Shown here piece after piece: positions 24,683-33,147 of a DNA stretch of 64,000 bases. The notes beneath the pieces were generated by a model. It was not told the DNA's origin and ran no database searches. It saw only the letters and a program-made list of their open reading frames with translations. Every line of letters begins with the position of its first letter. Positions within the stretch are counted from its first letter, which is position 1. A program made the position numbers and the translations under genes. This DNA comes from Sporichthya polymorpha DSM 43042 (GTDB lineage Bacteria; Actinomycetota; Actinomycetes; Sporichthyales; Sporichthyaceae): assembly GCF_000384115.1 (NCBI RefSeq), contig NZ_KB913029.1:2827057-2891056 (forward strand), read 5' to 3'.

Positions 24683-26329
24683 TCAGACCGGCTTCGAGCC
24701 GTCCTCGCCAGGGGCGAGGTCGAGCTGCTGGGCCATGCGCTCGCGGAGGATGTTCTTCTGGATCTTGCCGGTGACGGTCATCGGGTAGTCGTCGACGATC
24801 ACGACGTACTTCGGGATCTTGTGGTGGGAGATCTTGCCGGTGCAGAACTCGCGGACCGCCGCGGCGTCGAGGGTCTTGCCCTCGGCGACCTTGACGCAGG
24901 CGCAGAGCTCCTCGCCGAACCTCTCGTCGGGGACGCCGACGACCTGGACGTCGACGATGTCCGGGTGTGTGTAGAGGAACTCCTCGATCTCGCGGGGGGC
25001 GATGTTCTCCCCGCCGCGGATGACGGTGTCCTTGATGCGGCCGACGATCTTGACGTAGCCGTCAGCGTCCATCTCGGCGAGGTCGCCGGTGCGCATCCAG
25101 CCGGCCTCGTCGATGGCCTCGGCGGTCTTCTCGGGGTCGTTCCAGTAGCCGCGCATCACCGAGTAGCCGCGGGTGCGGAACTCGCCGCGAGTGCCGCGGG
25201 GGACGATCTTGTTGGTCTCGGGGTCGACGATCGCGATCTCCAGGTGCGGGTGCACGCGGCCGATCGTGGAGACGCGACGCTCGAGGTCGTCGTCGGTACG
25301 GGTGTGGCACGAGACCGGCGAGGTCTCGGTCATCCCGTAGGCGATCGTCACCTCGGACATGCCCATCTCCGACACGACGCGCTTCATGACCTCGACCGGG
25401 CAGGGGGAGCCGGCCATGATGCCGGTCCGCAGGCTGGTGAGGTCGAGGTCGCCGATCGACGGGTCGGCGAGCATCGCGATGAACATCGTCGGGACCCCGT
25501 AGAGCGAGGTGCAGCGCTCCTGCGCCACGGCCTTCAGCGTCGCGGCCGGGTCGAACGCGGGGGCGGGGATGACGACCGTCGCGCCGTGGGAGAGGCCCGC
25601 GAGGTTGCCCATGACCATGCCGAAGCAGTGGTAGAAGGGCACCGGCACGCAGACCCGGTCATCGGACGTGTATCTGCAGACGGCACCGACGAAGTAGCCG
25701 TTGTTCAGGATGTTGTGGTGGGTCAGCGTCGCGCCCTTGGGGAAGCCCGTCGTGCCCGAGGTGTACTGGATGTTGATCGGGTCGTCGAAGCTCAGTGAGT
25801 CCTGACGCTCCATCACCTCGGGGCCGGGCTCGGTGCCGGTCGAGAGCTGGGTCCACTCCGGGTCGCCGATGAAGACGATGTCCGCAAGCTCGGGGCACTC
25901 GGGCGCGACCTCGCCGACCATCGCGCGGTAGTCGCTGGTCTTGAAGGACGGGACCGTGATCAGCATCCGGCTGCCCGACTGGTTGAGCACGTACTTGAGC
26001 TCGTGGGTCCGGTACGCCGGGTTGACGACGACCAGGATCGCGCCGACGCGCGCGGCCGCGTACTGGGTGATGACCCACTCGCCGAGGTTCGGCGCCCACA
26101 GCGCCACCCGGTCGCCGGCCTGAATGCCCTTGGCGAGCAGCCCGGCGGCCAGGCGGGAGACGTCCGCGTCGAGCTCGGCGAACGTCCAGCGCTTGCCGGC
26201 CTGGACGTCGACCAGGGCCTCGAGGTCGCCGTTGTCCCGGGCCCGGCGGGTCAGAACCGCGCCGATCGTCTCGCCGAGCAGCGGGACGTCGGACGTGCCG
26301 GAGGCGTAGGACGGGGCGGGGGCAGACAT
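24683..26329 (-). CDS. AMP-binding fatty-acyl-CoA synthetase
   Basis: 548 residues, ATG 26329 with AAGGAG well placed upstream; a longer in-frame extension lacks support. ANL family marks are the P-loop YTSGTTGFPKGATLTHHN, AYGMTETSPVSCHT, the hinge-region motif MRTGDLAEMDADGYVKIVGR, and the catalytic-lysine region MTVTGKIQKNILRERM. Closest to medium/long-chain acyl-CoA synthetases of the FadD/AcsF type, activating fatty acids for degradation. The gene stands alone, and its upstream region is shared with the OmpR-type regulator at 26512. Confidence 0.92.
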   Translation of the reverse strand: MSAPAPSYASGTSDVPLLGETIGAVLTRRARDNGDLEALVDVQAGKRWTFAELDADVSRLAAGLLAKGIQAGDRVALWAPNLGEWVITQYAAARVGAILVVVNPAYRTHELKYVLNQSGSRMLITVPSFKTSDYRAMVGEVAPECPELADIVFIGDPEWTQLSTGTEPGPEVMERQDSLSFDDPINIQYTSGTTGFPKGATLTHHNILNNGYFVGAVCRYTSDDRVCVPVPFYHCFGMVMGNLAGLSHGATVVIPAPAFDPAATLKAVAQERCTSLYGVPTMFIAMLADPSIGDLDLTSLRTGIMAGSPCPVEVMKRVVSEMGMSEVTIAYGMTETSPVSCHTRTDDDLERRVSTIGRVHPHLEIAIVDPETNKIVPRGTRGEFRTRGYSVMRGYWNDPEKTAEAIDEAGWMRTGDLAEMDADGYVKIVGRIKDTVIRGGENIAPREIEEFLYTHPDIVDVQVVGVPDERFGEELCACVKVAEGKTLDAAAVREFCTGKISHHKIPKYVVIVDDYPMTVTGKIQKNILRERMAQQLDLAPGEDGSKPV

Positions 26330-26449
26330 CAGTCGAGCTCCTTTGCGGTCACACAGACGTGCCGGGGACAGCGTGTTCTCCCTACGAGGATCTCTCCGAC
26401 CTGCGGTTTTTGCCAGGCCGGGGGCCCGCGGCACCAACGGTTGATGGGG

Positions 26450-26499
26450 TCACAGCGCACCCACAAGGTCGGCACAGAGCTGCGACAGACCCCCGACCG
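26450..26499 (+). promoter_or_regulatory. 11-bp-phased CACAG repeats before an OmpR-type regulator gene
   Basis: CACAG-like pentamers start at 26451, 26462 (CACAA), 26473, 26484 (GACAG) and weakly 26495 (GACCG), each exactly 11 bp apart. The first is part of TCACAGC, the half-site described for mycobacterial PhoP. The array ends about 24 bp before the ATG, so the transcript may be leaderless or nearly so. An equivalent array precedes the paralogous regulator at 54621. Confidence 0.7.
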
Positions 26500-26511
26500 A
26501 CAGTAATCGGC

Positions 26512-27270
26512 ATGACGACGTTGATCCCGAACCCGTCCAGCCCCGTCGAGCCCGCCGAGCGCCCGATCGTGCGCCACCCCGACGGCAGCCCGGTGCGCGT
26601 CCTGGTCGTCGACGACGAGCAGAGCCTGTCCGAGTTGTTGCAGATGGCACTGCGCTACGAGGGCTGGGAGATCCGGACCGCCGCCAACGGCTCGGACGCC
26701 CTCCGCGTCGCCCGCGAGTTCCGGCCCGACGCGGTCGTGCTCGACATCATGCTGCCCGACATGGACGGTCTGACCGTTCTGCACAAGCTGCGCGCCGAGG
26801 CCGACACCCCGGTGCTGTTCCTGACCGCGAAGGACGCCGTCGCCGACCGCGTCGCCGGCCTGACCGCCGGGGGCGACGACTACGTCACCAAGCCGTTCAG
26901 CCTCGAGGAGGTCGTGGCGCGCCTGCGCAGCCTCGTCCGCCGCTCGCTCGCGGCCGGCAACGCCAACGCGAACCGCCTCGTCGTCGGCGACCTCGTCATG
27001 GACGAGGACAGCCACGAGGTCCGCCGCGGGGGCGAGGAGATCAAGCTGACCGCGACCGAGTTCGAGCTGCTCCGCTACCTGATGCGCAACCCGAAGCGGG
27101 TGCTCTCGAAGGCCCAGATCCTCGACCGCGTCTGGAAGTACGACTTCGGCGGCCAGGCGAACGTCGTCGAGATCTACATCTGCTACCTGCGCAAGAAGAT
27201 CGATGCCGGCCGCGAGCCGATGATCCACACCCTCCGCGGCGCCGGCTACGTGCTGAAACCCGCCGCCTGA
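26512..27270 (+). CDS. OmpR/PhoB-type response regulator (orphan)
   Basis: 252 residues. The receiver spans about 28-140 (VRVLVVDDEQSLSELLQMAL, phospho-acceptor Asp78 in VVLDIMLPDMDG, Lys in DDYVTKPFSLEE). The winged-helix DNA-binding domain follows (ELLRYLMRNPKRVLSKAQIL, then LRKKIDAGREPMIHTLRGAG). It is highly similar to the regulator at 54621, but no kinase gene follows; the downstream gene is unrelated. It may be served by the kinase at 55375 or by one elsewhere. The 11-bp CACAG array upstream suggests autoregulation or cross-regulation by its paralogue. Confidence 0.93.
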   Translation: MTTLIPNPSSPVEPAERPIVRHPDGSPVRVLVVDDEQSLSELLQMALRYEGWEIRTAANGSDALRVAREFRPDAVVLDIMLPDMDGLTVLHKLRAEADTPVLFLTAKDAVADRVAGLTAGGDDYVTKPFSLEEVVARLRSLVRRSLAAGNANANRLVVGDLVMDEDSHEVRRGGEEIKLTATEFELLRYLMRNPKRVLSKAQILDRVWKYDFGGQANVVEIYICYLRKKIDAGREPMIHTLRGAGYVLKPAA

Positions 27271-27327
27271 GCTGCCGCCGCCTGACCTGTCCGCCTTCTT
27301 CGGGTCAGACGGCGGCGCGGGGGATCG

Positions 27328-27373
27328 TGCGTCCGACGATGTGGCTGCAATAGCAACCACATCGTCGGACGCA
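27328..27373. terminator. Strong hairpin after the orphan response regulator
   Basis: A perfect 17-bp repeat, TGCGTCCGACGATGTGG (27328-27344) with its complement (27357-27373), extended inward by five of six pairs around an AATA loop. It lies 57 bp after the regulator stop and just before the next gene's GTG, so it probably ends the regulator transcript. Confidence 0.75.
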
Positions 27374-27391
27374 ACGCGGTTGGATGGGGGC

Positions 27392-28207
27392 GTGCGCGCG
27401 GACCTCGATCTGAACGACCTCGACGAGGTTCGGCGCCGGGTCGTGGATCCGGTGCTGAGCGCGATGCTGCGGCCGGGGGAGCTGGTCTCCGCCGACCTCG
27501 TCGTCGCCGACGACTGGCCCGACACCGACGAGACCCGCTGGGCCTGGAAGCGGTGGCCGAACAACCCGAACGCCGCCCGGCCGGGGGACGAGCCGGACTC
27601 GCTCTACCTGGTGATCCGGGCGATCGAGGGCGAGGAACACACCGCCTGGCTCGGAACACTCGGGTTCTACCTCCACGACGTCGACGACATCGTGGAACGG
27701 TTGGTGTCCGACCTCAACGACTGGATCTGTGAGACGCGTTTCGGCTGGGGTCAGCTTCGGGGGATGGACACGGAGCCACCCGGGCCGCGGGCGGAACCGT
27801 CCGGGCGCTCGGTCGTCGGGCTCTGGGTCGGGGTGCGGACCGTCGAGGTGACGATCGACCGGCGCCCCGTCGACCCCGCGACCCTCGGCCTGTCGGACGA
27901 GCTGCTCGCCGACCTCCAAGCCTGGCGTGACCGCTTCGAGGACTGGGCCACTGCGGCCGACGCGGAGGCTCAACGTCGTTCCGAGACGTTGCAAGCGCAA
28001 CCGTCGGGGTTCACCGTCACCTACGTCGACGCCGCGAAGACCGAGGAGGAGGTCGCCGCCGTCCGCGCCGCCCGGGATGAGGCCCACCTCGGGTCGTGGC
28101 GCCGCGCGGTCGCGGAACTCGAACCCGCCCGCGACGCCCTGCTGGCCCGGCTGGCGACCGAGCTCGGCCACGCCTACGTCGCGCCCCCGCCGGCCCGGAT
28201 CCGCTGA
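27392..28207 (+). CDS. Hypothetical soluble protein
   Basis: 271 residues from GTG 27392; an earlier in-frame ATG lies inside the terminator hairpin and is unlikely. I do not recognise the family. The N-terminal 120 residues are acidic with Trp (VADDWPDTDETRWAWKRWPN), the middle has LWVGVRTVEVTIDRRPVDP, and the C-terminal third is helical and charged (EEEVAAVRAARDEAHLGSWR), suggesting a coiled coil. There is no signal peptide or membrane segment, so it should be cytoplasmic. It converges on the GspE-type gene across a hairpin. Confidence 0.65.
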   Translation: MRADLDLNDLDEVRRRVVDPVLSAMLRPGELVSADLVVADDWPDTDETRWAWKRWPNNPNAARPGDEPDSLYLVIRAIEGEEHTAWLGTLGFYLHDVDDIVERLVSDLNDWICETRFGWGQLRGMDTEPPGPRAEPSGRSVVGLWVGVRTVEVTIDRRPVDPATLGLSDELLADLQAWRDRFEDWATAADAEAQRRSETLQAQPSGFTVTYVDAAKTEEEVAAVRAARDEAHLGSWRRAVAELEPARDALLARLATELGHAYVAPPPARIR

Positions 28208-28214
28208 ACCTGGC

Positions 28215-28262
28215 TTGCGTCCGGGAAAGTGGTCGTCGGGGCGACCGTTTTCACGGACGTAA
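28215..28262. terminator. Imperfect bidirectional hairpin between convergent genes
   Basis: Bases 28215-28237 and 28240-28262 pair over 19 of 23 positions (key parts TTGCGTCCG, GAAA and GGTCG with their complements) with only a tiny loop. It lies between the hypothetical gene ending at 28207 and the GspE-type gene ending at 28279. Confidence 0.6.
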
Positions 28263-28278
28263 CGGGGTCAGGGGATGA

Positions 28279-29556
28279 TCACTCCGCGGCGATGACGCGG
28301 AGGACCTCGTCGAGGGTGGTGAGGTCCTCGGAGACGAGGCGGACGGCTTCGGTGATCAGGGTGGGCATGCCCTCGGCGATGGCTTCGAAGCGGACGACGT
28401 CGGCGTTGGCGCCGTCGGCGACGAGGGCGCGGATCGAGGGGGTCATGCGGAGCATCTCGTAGACGCCGACGCGGTCGTGGTAGCCGGTGCCGCCGCAGGC
28501 GGAACAGCCGGTGCCGACGAGGAACTCGGCCTTCGGGGTACCGCCGTGCCGGAGGTAGATCGCGCGTTGCTCGGGGGTGGGCTCGGCGGGGCGGGCGCAC
28601 GTCGGGCAGGTCCGCCGCAGCAGTCGCTGCGCCATCACGGTCAGGACCGAGGACGTCACGAGGTACGGCTCGACGCCCATCTCCAGGAACCGGTACAGCG
28701 CGGAGACCGAGTCGCGGGCGTGGACGGTCGAGAGGACGAGGTGCCCGGTGAGCGCGGCCTGCACGGCGATCTTCGCGGTCTCCGGGTCGCGGATCTCGCC
28801 GACGAGGATGACGTCCGGGTCCTGGCGCAGCAGCGAGCGCAGGCCGGTCGCGAACGTGGTTCCGATCGCAGGGTTGATCTGGATCTGCGTGATGGTGTCG
28901 ACGACGTACTCGACGGGGTCCTCGATCGAGCAGAGGTTCGCGCCGACGGAGTCGAGCTCGCCGAGGGTCGCGTAGAGCGTCGTGGTCTTGCCGCTGCCGG
29001 TCGGGCCGGAGCACAGCAGCATGCCGGAGGTGTTCGCGGCCGCGGCGGCCCAGGCGCGGGCGGTCTCGGGGTGCATGCCGAGCTCGGCGTAGCGGACGCG
29101 ACGGCGCTCGGACTCGAGCAGCCGCAGCACGACCTTCTCGCCGTTGACCCCGAGGGTGGTCGACACCCGGACATCCACCGCGCGTTCGCCGCGCGCATCA
29201 GCGGTCCGGAAGATGAACTGGCCGTCCTGGGGACGGCGCTTCTCGACGATGTCCATGCCGGCGAGGACCTTGATGCGGCTGACCACGCCGGCGGCGAGCT
29301 CGAGCGGCATCTGCAGGACCTCGTGCAGCACCCCGTCAACCCGGTACCGGACGCGGACGCGGTACTCCTGCGGCTCGATGTGGATGTCCGACGCGCGGTC
29401 GGTCAGCGCGTGCGAGACGAGTTCGTCGACGACCTCGACGGGGGAGATGTCCGCGCCGATCGTGACCAGACCGGCGGCACGGCCGAGGACGCCGATCACC
29501 TCGGCCGGGCCGCCGTTCGACACCGAGCCCGACCCGGGCCACCAGCGCGCACGCAC
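28279..29556 (-). CDS. GspE/PilB-type secretion ATPase, short form
   Basis: 425 residues from GTG 29556 (GGAGG ten bases upstream). Family marks are SDIHIEPQEYRVRVRYRVDG, the Walker A CSGPTGSGKTTTLYATL, the Asp box IEDPVEYVVDTITQIQINP, the Walker B DPDVILVGEIRDPETA, the His box STVHARDSVSALYRF, and a tetracysteine zinc site (RTCPTCARP and GCSACGGTGYHDRVG). It powers type II secretion or type IV pilus assembly in other bacteria. PilB-type proteins are usually near 560 residues; here the N-terminal GspE_N/MshEN domain is missing. No pilin or assembly genes adjoin it. Confidence 0.9.
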   Translation of the reverse strand: MRARWWPGSGSVSNGGPAEVIGVLGRAAGLVTIGADISPVEVVDELVSHALTDRASDIHIEPQEYRVRVRYRVDGVLHEVLQMPLELAAGVVSRIKVLAGMDIVEKRRPQDGQFIFRTADARGERAVDVRVSTTLGVNGEKVVLRLLESERRRVRYAELGMHPETARAWAAAAANTSGMLLCSGPTGSGKTTTLYATLGELDSVGANLCSIEDPVEYVVDTITQIQINPAIGTTFATGLRSLLRQDPDVILVGEIRDPETAKIAVQAALTGHLVLSTVHARDSVSALYRFLEMGVEPYLVTSSVLTVMAQRLLRRTCPTCARPAEPTPEQRAIYLRHGGTPKAEFLVGTGCSACGGTGYHDRVGVYEMLRMTPSIRALVADGANADVVRFEAIAEGMPTLITEAVRLVSEDLTTLDEVLRVIAAE

Positions 29557-29660
29557 AATGTCCCGTCCTCCGGTCGGCAGCGTCGTGACCTGTTTGTCGG
29601 TCCGTGGGCGCCGCGACTTGACGGTGTTGGCGGGTGAATGGCGGGAATTGAACCGACGCG

Positions 29661-30236
29661 TCAGGACTGCGCGTTGCGCACGATCGAGGCGGCGACGTCC
29701 CGCGCGATGCGGAAGACCACGTCCGGCTCGAGCGGCAGACCCTCGGACGCGATCGCGGCCATGTGCATCGCGAGCAGCGCCATCCGCACCTGCAGCCGCA
29801 GCTCGGGGCGAGCCTCGGGGCCGACGACGGTCGCCGCGATCCGGTCGACGGCCCGCCGCGGACCTTCCCCGGAGACCAGGCCGAGCTCGCGCATCAGGCG
29901 CTGGTTGGCGTTGATGAACTTGCCGATCTGCAGGCCCTGGGCGCGGACCAGGTCCGCCCACCGGGCGAGCAGCTCGTCGAGGTCGGGGCGGGTCTGCTCG
30001 GCCCAGGTCACGATCTCCTCGACGGCGTCGAGGTAGCTCCCGACGAGCTCGCGGGCGATCTCTTCCTTGCTCGTGAAGTGGTGGTACAGCGCGGCCTTGG
30101 TGACGCCGAGCTCCTCGGCGACCTGGCGCATGGAGACCCCGTCGTAGCCGTCGCGGCTGAACAGGTCGAGCGCCGTCGAGAGCGCGCGGGCACGGGTACC
30201 CGGGGTCGGCGCCTGCGGCGCCGGCTCGGCACTCAT
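29661..30236 (-). CDS. TetR family transcriptional repressor
   Basis: 191 residues, ATG with AGGAGG six bases upstream. The N-terminal HTH is clear (ALDLFSRDGYDGVSMRQVAE, then ELGVTKAALYHHFTSKEEIA). The C-terminal all-helical ligand domain has no recognisable specificity. It is divergent from the MFS exporter at 30445, with a palindrome at 30377-30396 between them, the classic arrangement of a drug-responsive repressor controlling its pump and itself. Confidence 0.93.
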   Translation of the reverse strand: MSAEPAPQAPTPGTRARALSTALDLFSRDGYDGVSMRQVAEELGVTKAALYHHFTSKEEIARELVGSYLDAVEEIVTWAEQTRPDLDELLARWADLVRAQGLQIGKFINANQRLMRELGLVSGEGPRRAVDRIAATVVGPEARPELRLQVRMALLAMHMAAIASEGLPLEPDVVFRIARDVAASIVRNAQS

Positions 30237-30376
30237 CGGGCCTCCTGGGAAAACGTTCGTCGCGAAAATCCAGTCGCATCCGCGCGGGCTGCGAGTAAAT
30301 CTAGGGGGTGTAGACCTCATCCGTTCGGCCAGTTCTGCCTCGAACGGAATGTGCGCGCCGGCAAATGCGTTGCGAG

Positions 30377-30396
30377 CTTACCGACCGGTCAGTTAG
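30377..30396. promoter_or_regulatory. Palindromic TetR-type operator
   Basis: A 20-bp near-palindrome (16 of 20 positions symmetric) with the perfect core GACCGGTC at 30383-30390 and flanks CTTACC/AGTTAG. This is the size and symmetry bound by TetR/QacR-like repressors. It lies between the divergent tetR and MFS genes, 49 bp before the MFS start. Confidence 0.75.
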
Positions 30397-30444
30397 CTTA
30401 GGTGGCCGGAGGGGAACGCACAGCCGAACGGCAGGAGTCCACGC

Positions 30445-32388
30445 ATGTCCCAGGAGGCACCGGCAGCGCCGGCCGCCCCGCCTGCCTCGCGCCCGGTCGA
30501 CGAATTCGGGTACGAGCAGCGATCACATCGCGAAATTCTTCTCGTGATGTCGGGTCTGATGATCGCGATGATGCTCGCGATGCTCGACAACATGATCGTC
30601 GCGCCGGCGTTGCCGACGATCGTCGGTGAGCTCGGGGGGCTCGAGCACCTGGCCTGGGTGACCACGGCCTACATCCTCGGCGTCGCCGTCGCGACCCCCG
30701 TGTGGGGCAAGCTGATGGATCTCTTCGACCGGAAGCTGATCTTCGTCGGCTCGATCGTGATGTTCCTGGTCGGCTCCGCGCTGTGCGGCATGGCTCAGAG
30801 CATGACCGAACTGATCCTGTTCCGCGCCTTCCAGGGTCTGGGCGCGGGCGGTCTGATCGTGGGCGTCATGGCGGTGATGGCCGTGATCGTGCCGCCCCGC
30901 GAGCGGGGCAAGTACGCCGGCTACTTCATGGCGATCATGCCGGTGTCGATGATCGCCGGTCCGCTCATCGGCGGCTGGATCACCGACCACGCCTCGTGGC
31001 GCTGGGCGTTCTACGTGAACGTGCCTGTCGGTGGCCTCGCGCTGTTCGTGGTCATGGCGACCATGCACCTGCCGAAGCCGCCGAAGAAGAAGGTCTCCAT
31101 CGACTGGTGGGGCACCGGCCTGATGGTCACCTGGGTCACCGCGATCATCCTCGTCACCAGCTGGGGCGGCACCGAGTACGGCTGGGGCTCCCCGACGATC
31201 CTCGGGCTGGTCGCGGTCAGCGTGATCGGGTTCGTCGCCTTCCTCGGCGTCGAGCGCAGGGCGGCCGAGCCGGTCCTGCCGCTCGGGGTCTTCCGCAACT
31301 CGAACTTCACCTACGTCGCGGTGCTCAGCTTCGCGGTCGGGTTCGTGATGTTCGGCGGCATGACCTTCCTGCCGCAGTTCCAGCAGTACGTGCAGGGGCA
31401 GTCCGCCACCAACTCCGGTCTGCTGCTGATGCCGATGATGGTGGGCTCGCTGTTCACCAGCGTCACCTCGGGCCAGCTGATCACCAAGACCGGGTCGTAC
31501 CGGATCTACCCGATTCTCGGCACCGTGGCGATGGCCGTCGGCCTCGCGCTGATGGCGACCATGGGCACCGGGACCGGCGAGGTCGAGACCGGCATCTACA
31601 TGTTCATCATGGGCTCCGGCATGGGCCTGCTGTTCCAGTCGACGATGCTGATCGCGCAGAACAGCGTCGAGATGAAGGACATCGGCGCGGCCACCGCGAC
31701 CGCGACCTTCGTCCGCAGCATGGGCGGCTCGCTGGGTGTCAGCGCGCTGGGCGCGATCTACGCGCACCAGCTCACCGGCACCATCACCGACCGCCTCGGG
31801 CCAAACAACCCGGTCGGCGACGGCACCGAGCTCTCGCCCGAGGTCGTCCGGACCATGCCCGAGCAGGTCGTCGACGCGATCCAGCACGGCATCGTCGACG
31901 GCCTCTCGCCGGTCTTCGTGGTGTCCGCGATCCTCGCGGCCCTCGCGATCCCGGCGGCGCTCGCGATCAAGCACGTCCCGCTCCGCGGCGGGCCGGGCTC
32001 GGCGCCGGCGCCGGCCGCGCCGGCCGCGCCGGCTCCCGTTTCCCCGGAGACGATGAGCAAGGCGACCGCCGCCGCGACCGAGGCGTCGACGCTCACCGTG
32101 CGACCGGTGGGCCCGGGCCTGGTGGTCCGCGGCGTCGACGGGGCTCCGGTTCCGGGGGCGTCGGTGACGCTGCTGAGTCGGTCGGGTCGTGAGCTCGAGG
32201 TCGGCACGGCGGACGAGACCGGGTCGTACCTGCCCTCGGCCGCCGGCGCCGAGGCGTACGCGGTGATTGCGTCCGCCCCGGGCTACGCCCCGCACGCCGG
32301 GCGCATCGCTCCGCCGAACGGGGTCGCGCAGAAGGTCGTGCTGACGCCGCTGGGCGCCGAGCAGCCGGTCGGTCAGACGGTCAGCTGA
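30445..32388 (+). CDS. DHA2-type MFS exporter with C-terminal carboxypeptidase-regulatory-like domain
   Basis: 647 residues. Residues about 30-530 are a 14-helix drug/H+ antiporter of the EmrB/QacA group: motif A-like WGKLMDLFDRKLIFVGS, motif C-like MPVSMIAGPLIGGWI, and the early AMLDNMIVAPALPTI. After an Ala/Pro linker, residues about 555-640 form a beta-sandwich resembling carboxypeptidase regulatory domains (VRGVDGAPVPGASVTLLSRS, then TADETGSYLP and SAPGYAPHAG). Ordinary DHA2 pumps end near residue 500-540, so this is a fusion. It is controlled by the divergent TetR. The export substrate is unknown. Confidence 0.92.
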   Translation: MSQEAPAAPAAPPASRPVDEFGYEQRSHREILLVMSGLMIAMMLAMLDNMIVAPALPTIVGELGGLEHLAWVTTAYILGVAVATPVWGKLMDLFDRKLIFVGSIVMFLVGSALCGMAQSMTELILFRAFQGLGAGGLIVGVMAVMAVIVPPRERGKYAGYFMAIMPVSMIAGPLIGGWITDHASWRWAFYVNVPVGGLALFVVMATMHLPKPPKKKVSIDWWGTGLMVTWVTAIILVTSWGGTEYGWGSPTILGLVAVSVIGFVAFLGVERRAAEPVLPLGVFRNSNFTYVAVLSFAVGFVMFGGMTFLPQFQQYVQGQSATNSGLLLMPMMVGSLFTSVTSGQLITKTGSYRIYPILGTVAMAVGLALMATMGTGTGEVETGIYMFIMGSGMGLLFQSTMLIAQNSVEMKDIGAATATATFVRSMGGSLGVSALGAIYAHQLTGTITDRLGPNNPVGDGTELSPEVVRTMPEQVVDAIQHGIVDGLSPVFVVSAILAALAIPAALAIKHVPLRGGPGSAPAPAAPAAPAPVSPETMSKATAAATEASTLTVRPVGPGLVVRGVDGAPVPGASVTLLSRSGRELEVGTADETGSYLPSAAGAEAYAVIASAPGYAPHAGRIAPPNGVAQKVVLTPLGAEQPVGQTVS

Positions 32389-32407
32389 GCCGCTCGGCAG
32401 GACCCGC

Positions 32408-33025
32408 TCAGATCAGGTCTTCCTTGGGAGGCCCGGGAAGCGTGTGGCGCTGCTCCAGCCAGCAGTTGCCGACGCGGTGGTAACCCCGGGCCTCCCAGAA
32501 GCCGAGGGTGTCCGGCGTGACGTAGTCCCAGCCGCGGAACCACTTCGGACCCTTCCAGCAGTACAGGTGGGGCAGCACGAGCCGGACCGGCGCGCCGTGC
32601 TCCGCCGAGAGCGGGACGCCGTTGAGCGTCGTGGCAATCAGTGCCTGCGGGGATCGCAGGTCCTCGACGGTGACGTTCGCCGAGTAGCCGTACTCGCCGT
32701 AGACGAGGACGTCGGTGACGCCGGGCGGCGGCGGGGCCACCTCGAGCAGCGTCGCGGCCGGCACGCCCTCCCACTCCAGGTCGAGGCAGCTCCAGCCGCT
32801 GGCGCAGTGCAGGTCGGCGGTGACGCCGGTGGCCGGGGCATCGAGCAGTTCCGCGACGGAAGTCGTCACGGCGCGGTCGGCGAGCTGACCACCGACCGCG
32901 ATCGGCCACGGGTCAGGTTTGCGACGAGGGACGGGGCCGTAGTGGCGGACCGGCAGGTCCGGTCGCGCCTTCTGACCCGGCGGCAGCGGGTGGTCCTGGT
33001 CGGACGTCGAGTCGGGCGCGGCCAC
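32408..33025 (-). CDS. Sulfite-oxidase-like molybdopterin-binding protein
   Basis: 205 residues from GTG 33025. The oxidoreductase-molybdopterin fold of the YuiH/SUOX type is visible: WPIAVGGQLADRAVTTSVAE, the molybdenum-ligand Cys in DLHCASGWSCLDLEWEGVP, YGEYGYSANVTVEDL, EHGAPVRLVLPHLYCWKGPK and the WFRGWDYVTPDTLGFWE tail. No Tat or Sec signal is visible, so it appears cytoplasmic. It is shorter than animal sulfite oxidase, lacking the dimer domain. No cofactor-synthesis or cytochrome partner adjoins it, so its substrate is open. Confidence 0.87.
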   Translation of the reverse strand: MAAPDSTSDQDHPLPPGQKARPDLPVRHYGPVPRRKPDPWPIAVGGQLADRAVTTSVAELLDAPATGVTADLHCASGWSCLDLEWEGVPAATLLEVAPPPPGVTDVLVYGEYGYSANVTVEDLRSPQALIATTLNGVPLSAEHGAPVRLVLPHLYCWKGPKWFRGWDYVTPDTLGFWEARGYHRVGNCWLEQRHTLPGPPKEDLI

Positions 33026-33147
33026 GATCCCAGCTAAGCATCCGGGCCTGCGAGGTCTCACAACGGCCCCTGACGGCCGGGCGGCGGATTGCGCTACCTG
33101 CGAGTAGGGCCGACCCGTACCCTTCGGGCAGCGAATCAGGAGGGTGC

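Noticed and set aside
29628-29660. On the minus strand GGTTCAATTCCCGCC resembles a tRNA T-arm and 3' end.
   Set aside because: The T-stem has a mismatch, no acceptor or anticodon arms are found, and the upstream side is the 3' end of the tetR gene. At most a chance match or an old attachment-site remnant.
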